Of a DNA stretch of 64,000 bases, positions 61,301-64,000 are shown piece by piece. A program made the position numbers and the translations under genes. The notes under the pieces are model-generated. The model saw nothing but the letters and a program-made list of their open reading frames with translations. It was not told where the DNA came from and ran no database searches. Location: assembly GCA_020638465.1 (NCBI GenBank), contig JACKIM010000002.1, positions 248,001 through 312,000 on the forward strand, in the 5' to 3' direction. Within the stretch, counting starts at the first letter, position 1, and every line of letters starts with the position of its first letter. This DNA is from Geminicoccaceae bacterium. GTDB lineage: Bacteria; Pseudomonadota; Alphaproteobacteria; Geminicoccales; Geminicoccaceae.

Positions 61301-63256
61301 AAGATTGTTGCTCCAGACCTGCCGGAACGTGTCCTCGAACTGCTTGCGGATGGCATCGACATCCGTCGGGCCCTTGCCGATGGTCGGCTCCATGCCGAAG
61401 TCATGGATCGAGAATATCTGCCCACCGCGGGCCGTTACCCGGTGCGGGGCCTCATAGAGAACGCGCAGACCCATGTTCTCGAGGATTGGAAGGGCATCGG
61501 CCAGGTGCACGGGCTGGTTGGCGCGGATCAGCTTGAAGCGGAGGATGTCGCCGCGGTCCTCGATCCGCCGGTAGAGTGACATCGCCAGCGATGTGCCGTC
61601 GCTGTCGGCCAGCATGTCGATCGAGAGAATGTCGGGCACGGCCGCGCGCGCGGCCGTGAATTCCTCGTAGGAGCTGGGGAAGGCCTGGCCATACTTGCGG
61701 AACAGGCGATTGCCCTCTTCCTCGCCCTCAGCTTCGATCAATGCGACCTTGAGCTTGTCGTTCCAGCTGAACGCCACCTCGCCGAGCTGGCGTTCGATCT
61801 CGTCGACATCGAGATTTTCCGGAATGCCGTGGGGTGTGCGGACGATGAACAGGATGCGCGCGAGAACCGATTCCGAAAGCTGTGCCTGAAACTCGGTCTC
61901 GTCGCTGTCCAGCGCACGCTCAAGGATCGCCTGGAAGCGGAACCGCAAGGCGGTGTTGTAGCGTTCGCGCGGCACGTAGACCAGGCAGGAGACGAAGCGC
62001 TCGTACTGGTCTCGACGGATGAACAGGCGGATATGCTGGCGATCCTGCAGATGCAGGATCTGGGTGGTGATCCGCAGCAGGTCGTCCTCGGGCGTCTGGA
62101 ACAGCTCGTCGCGCGGATAGGTTTCGAGAATGTTCATCAACGCCTTTCCGGCGTGACCCTGGCGGCTCGTCACCGCACGCTCGACGATGCGTTCGAGCTT
62201 CTGGCGCAACAGCGGGATGACCGTGGGACTGCGGTTGTAGGCGGCTGATGTGAACAGGCCGAGGAACCGGCTTTCGCCGGTGACCTTCCCGGAATCGTCG
62301 TAGGTCCGCACACCAACGAAGTCGAGGTAGGTCAGGCGATGGACCGTGCTCTTGGTGTGGGCCTTGGCCACCGCGACGGGCGGGTAGGGATCGCGTGCCC
62401 GTCGCCGGGCATGGGCGGGCATCGCCATGAAGCTTTGCGACAGCGCGCCATCATCCTTGCCGCGAAAGATACCAAGGCCGCTGCCCTTGATCCGGCGCAG
62501 CTGGATGTCGTCCCCTTCGCCTTCGATCGAGTAGGACGAATAGCCAAGGAAGGTGAAGTGATCGTCGGCGAGCCATTCGAGGAATGCCGAATATTCCTCG
62601 AAATCGGCTTCAGGCATCAGCGTGCGGGCAGGGGCCATCTGGACGATGGCATCGGAGACCTTGGAACGCATCGTCCGCCAGTCCTCGACCGAGCAGCGAA
62701 CATCCCTCAGTACATGGTGGATGGCGGCCTCGACCTCATCGAGCAGCGCCTGATCGCTTTGCCGGTCCACCTCGAAATGCATGAAGCTCTCGTTGATGGA
62801 ACCCTCGTCCCGCATCGTGTCGGGCGTGCCGATGTCCAGCAGCCTGCCCTGTTCGTCCCGGCGGCTGCGGAAGATCGGGTGGATGATCAGGTGGATGCCC
62901 AGACCGCGCTGATTGAGCTCATTGCTGACGCTGTCGACCAGAAAGGGCATGTCATCATTGACAATCTCGACAATCGTGTGGGTCGATTGCCAGCCGTGCT
63001 GTCCCATGCGGGGATTGAACACCCGCACGGATGCCTTGCCGGGCTGCCGCTGTTCGGCGAAACGCAGCTGGGAGAGCGCGGTGCCGTAAAGATCCAGGGG
63101 CTCGCGCGAGAGGATGTCCTCAGGAGCCACGTCGCGATAGTAATGATCGATGAAGTCGATGGCCCGGCCGGCCTCGGAACTGTCGAGCTTCTCCGTGATC
63201 ATGACATGCAGGCCGTCGATGACTTCGGTCTTGCGATCTTCGCGGCGGATCGGCAT
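58370..63256 (-). CDS. NAD-specific glutamate dehydrogenase, large (180-kDa) class
   Basis: A 1,628-aa member of the large NAD-GDH family (Bac_GDH) that converts glutamate to 2-oxoglutarate and ammonium. A long N-terminal region with ACT-like segments (~30-700) is followed by the catalytic GDH core, with the lysine motif 'VKNSVIVPVGAKGGFVVKQPP' near residue 850 and 'GYDHKGMGITAKGAWESVKRHF' and 'GIGDMSGDVFGNGMLLSE' further on, as in Streptomyces and Pseudomonas GDH-180. The size is normal for the class. GGGAG lies before the ATG; an in-frame start 42 bases earlier is less likely. Together with glnD it points to active nitrogen control, but the two are not linked. Confidence 0.96.
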   Translation of the reverse strand: MPIRREDRKTEVIDGLHVMITEKLDSSEAGRAIDFIDHYYRDVAPEDILSREPLDLYGTALSQLRFAEQRQPGKASVRVFNPRMGQHGWQSTHTIVEIVNDDMPFLVDSVSNELNQRGLGIHLIIHPIFRSRRDEQGRLLDIGTPDTMRDEGSINESFMHFEVDRQSDQALLDEVEAAIHHVLRDVRCSVEDWRTMRSKVSDAIVQMAPARTLMPEADFEEYSAFLEWLADDHFTFLGYSSYSIEGEGDDIQLRRIKGSGLGIFRGKDDGALSQSFMAMPAHARRRARDPYPPVAVAKAHTKSTVHRLTYLDFVGVRTYDDSGKVTGESRFLGLFTSAAYNRSPTVIPLLRQKLERIVERAVTSRQGHAGKALMNILETYPRDELFQTPEDDLLRITTQILHLQDRQHIRLFIRRDQYERFVSCLVYVPRERYNTALRFRFQAILERALDSDETEFQAQLSESVLARILFIVRTPHGIPENLDVDEIERQLGEVAFSWNDKLKVALIEAEGEEEGNRLFRKYGQAFPSSYEEFTAARAAVPDILSIDMLADSDGTSLAMSLYRRIEDRGDILRFKLIRANQPVHLADALPILENMGLRVLYEAPHRVTARGGQIFSIHDFGMEPTIGKGPTDVDAIRKQFEDTFRQVWSNNLENDGFNRLVLAAGLSPRQIIVLRAYCKYVMQLGSPFSQAYIESTFTSNPDIARSLAELFDARFDPDCEGDRKARVAEIERRIRDSLENVAILDEDRILRRYLGLINATLRTNAFQRDTAGNTKPYLSLKLNPGNVPGMPLPKPAFEIFVYAPHVEGVHLRGGKVARGGLRWSDRREDFRTEVLGLMKAQMVKNSVIVPVGAKGGFVVKQPPQSGDRQAFLDEGIRCYKTFLSGLLDITDNRVTDGIKAPERVVRYDEDDPYLVVAADKGTATFSDIANSVSRDYGFWLDDAFASGGSAGYDHKGMGITAKGAWESVKRHFREMGIDTQTDPFTAIGIGDMSGDVFGNGMLLSEQTRLVAAFDHRHIFLDPDPDPAVSFAERRRLFNLPRSSWDDYDRSKISAGGGIFPRTAKSIHLSPEVRAILHIEDAELAPMELMNAILKAPVDLWWNGGIGTYVKGSKESHAEAQDRANDGLRIDGCDLRARVVGEGGNLGITQRGRIEIAGNGGRINTDFIDNSAGVDCSDHEVNIKILLGDVVAAGDMTMKQRDVLLAEMTDEVGELCLRDNILQNLALSMTGARAPQMLDAQQRMMRKLERAGRLNREIELLPTDVELGERHQADRGLTRPEAAVLLAYAKTTLYDDLLRTGLPDREYFLVDIMKYFPRPLRRQYRDRIAGHRLRREIVATWLANSIVNRGLDVFMSELEDETGSSLDEIAMAYVVTRDSFALLGLWSAVESLGMDVPSDIQIAMLNEARNTLVRGTRWFVAHGAGAISLRETVARFRPAIATIMGDLEQLLAREQAINLDGTVAGYVEAGTERDLARSVAGLPHLLSACDIVTVAQSLGRNDDSSMLRVARVYFALDARLNLAWLRSQIQRAPITSRWDRMALSALEDDLAEALRELTAAALAAGIDSNDTESAGEQVAQWSHRSLTNVDRYRALLEEIEMAERPDLAMLNVAVGVVGKLLPRTVVAKV

Positions 63257-63597
63257 GGCTGCTCCCTGATCTTGTCCGACACTTCCGGATTGGAGCATAA
63301 ACAGCTACGGCACGATTCACCACAAGGAGTTTGCCGCGACAGGGCAATCGTTTCAGGAAGCGCACCAGCCTTTCACGCAAAGACAATGCGCAACATTGGC
63401 CGGGCCGTTCCGTGCGTCCGCCATGTGGGTACAGGCGCCGATTGCAGGATGAGGACAAAATAAGAATTTTCAAAGTTCGTTAATATTTACTCACTATGAA
63501 TCTCCCCCAATTAAATTTGTCCGATCATGACTGGCAGCAGTATGCCCGGTCATGATGGCAATTGGCTACAAGTGACCGGAATGAGGGAAGTTCCCAC
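63257..63597. other. Intergenic region between divergent GDH and secreted-protein genes
   Basis: 341 bases without a gene. The segment 63450-63515 is AT-rich (AATATTTACTCACTATGAAT) and is the likeliest promoter region for the partial gene at the right edge. Nothing else is recognised. Confidence 0.45.
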
Positions 63598-64000
63598 ATG
63601 AAGATGACCATCACGATTGCCCTGACCTTCATGGTCCTGGTGCTGAGTTCATCCGCAGTCGCCGCGCAGGGTAACGAAATTCGCCATCTGCCACCCGTTG
63701 CCCCAGCGGACGTTCCTCCTTTCCAGCATCCCGCCGATGGCCGTGCCGCGCTGGTTTCGCAAGGCGGAGCAACCTTCGACGAGGCGTTGCTCAAATATCT
63801 GGCGCTGGGCAACCGGGAAATCCGCACGATGATCGGCAATGAGTTCATGCTGGGCATCCGTGCCGGCGAAGCTCTGCCCGACCTTGCGACCAGGATTGCC
63901 AGTGCCGCCTACAGGGTCGGTTCGAGCGACCGCATGCGGGCAAGCATGGCCATGGATGTCGTCGACCAGGGTCGGGTTCTCGCGCGCGACGGAAAACTGC
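63598..64000 (+). CDS. Secreted protein of unknown function, truncated by window edge
   Basis: The first 134 residues of a protein continuing beyond the window. A Sec signal peptide (MKMTITIALTFMVLVLSSSAVAAQ) is followed by a Pro-rich segment (HLPPVAPADVPPFQHP), and then a helical region with 'FDEALLKYLALGNREIRTMIGNE' and 'SAAYRVGSSDRMRASMAMDVVDQGRVLARDGKL'. It would be periplasmic or secreted. No family recognised. No stop codon is reached before 64000. The ATG was chosen because the signal peptide begins at it. Confidence 0.7.
   Translation, partial: MKMTITIALTFMVLVLSSSAVAAQGNEIRHLPPVAPADVPPFQHPADGRAALVSQGGATFDEALLKYLALGNREIRTMIGNEFMLGIRAGEALPDLATRIASAAYRVGSSDRMRASMAMDVVDQGRVLARDGKL

Overview
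The window is high-GC bacterial chromosome and looks alphaproteobacterial, probably from a Rhodospirillales-like free-living lineage. The evidence is a SAM-II riboswitch in front of metA (a class typical of Alphaproteobacteria), a long NAD-specific glutamate dehydrogenase, glnD a short distance upstream of murJ, a PmtA-type phospholipid methyltransferase, a System I (Ccm) cytochrome c maturation set, and an hfaA-hfaB-hfaD-like holdfast anchor cluster. Genes are dense, often overlap by 4 nt (ATGA), and use several TTG/GTG starts. I saw no tRNA, rRNA, CRISPR array, insertion sequence, integrase or phage gene, so this reads as core chromosome with a few lineage-specific surface loci.

Left part (1-18 kb): a 1,414-aa glycine-rich autotransporter; convergent to it a methyltransferase; a degenerate histidine phosphatase overlapping priA; a DUF486 membrane protein and an unknown basic protein; an SDR; a small secreted protein and a GNAT acetyltransferase. 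The minus-strand cluster hfaA-hfaB-hfaD (amyloid-like anchor subunit, CsgG-like pore lipoprotein, repeat protein) follows, closed by a UUCG-tetraloop terminator. Next are murJ with a nitronate monooxygenase behind it, then an unexplained stopless frame.

Middle (18-44 kb): glnD with a membrane-anchored aspartic protease; divergently ccmDEFGH and an RDD-like membrane protein closed by a strong terminator; an SDR-queF pair; a 1,338-aa coiled-coil protein with an OmpA-like C-terminus and internal heptad-multiple duplications; a four-gene fumarate reductase/succinate dehydrogenase-like operon; a class III cyclase-TPR protein; the operon hisC-tyrA-chaC; and, divergently, promoter - SAM-II riboswitch - metA, followed by a TsuA/YeeE thiosulfate-type transporter, acylphosphatase and a DUF6134 protein.

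Right part (44-64 kb): one long minus-strand run reads acyl-CoA synthetase - livG - livH - livM - substrate-binding protein - livF - unknown protein - PaaK-like ligase - ccmA - ccmB. It suggests uptake and CoA activation of an organic acid, with two cytochrome c maturation genes attached at the 3' end. Then come a diguanylate cyclase, an MsbA-like exporter with a phospholipid-methyltransferase-like gene upstream, the giant glutamate dehydrogenase and, cut by the right edge, a secreted protein of unknown function.

The observations I rate highest are the heptad-preserving duplications in the giant coiled-coil OmpA protein, the four ~45-aa repeats in HfaD that share motifs with HfaA, the SAM-II riboswitch/metA unit whose transcription start coincides with the aptamer, the FRD/SDH-like operon with cysteine in place of the covalent-FAD histidine, and ccmAB at the end of a transport/CoA-ligase operon. 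No wholly new system can be proved from the sequence alone.
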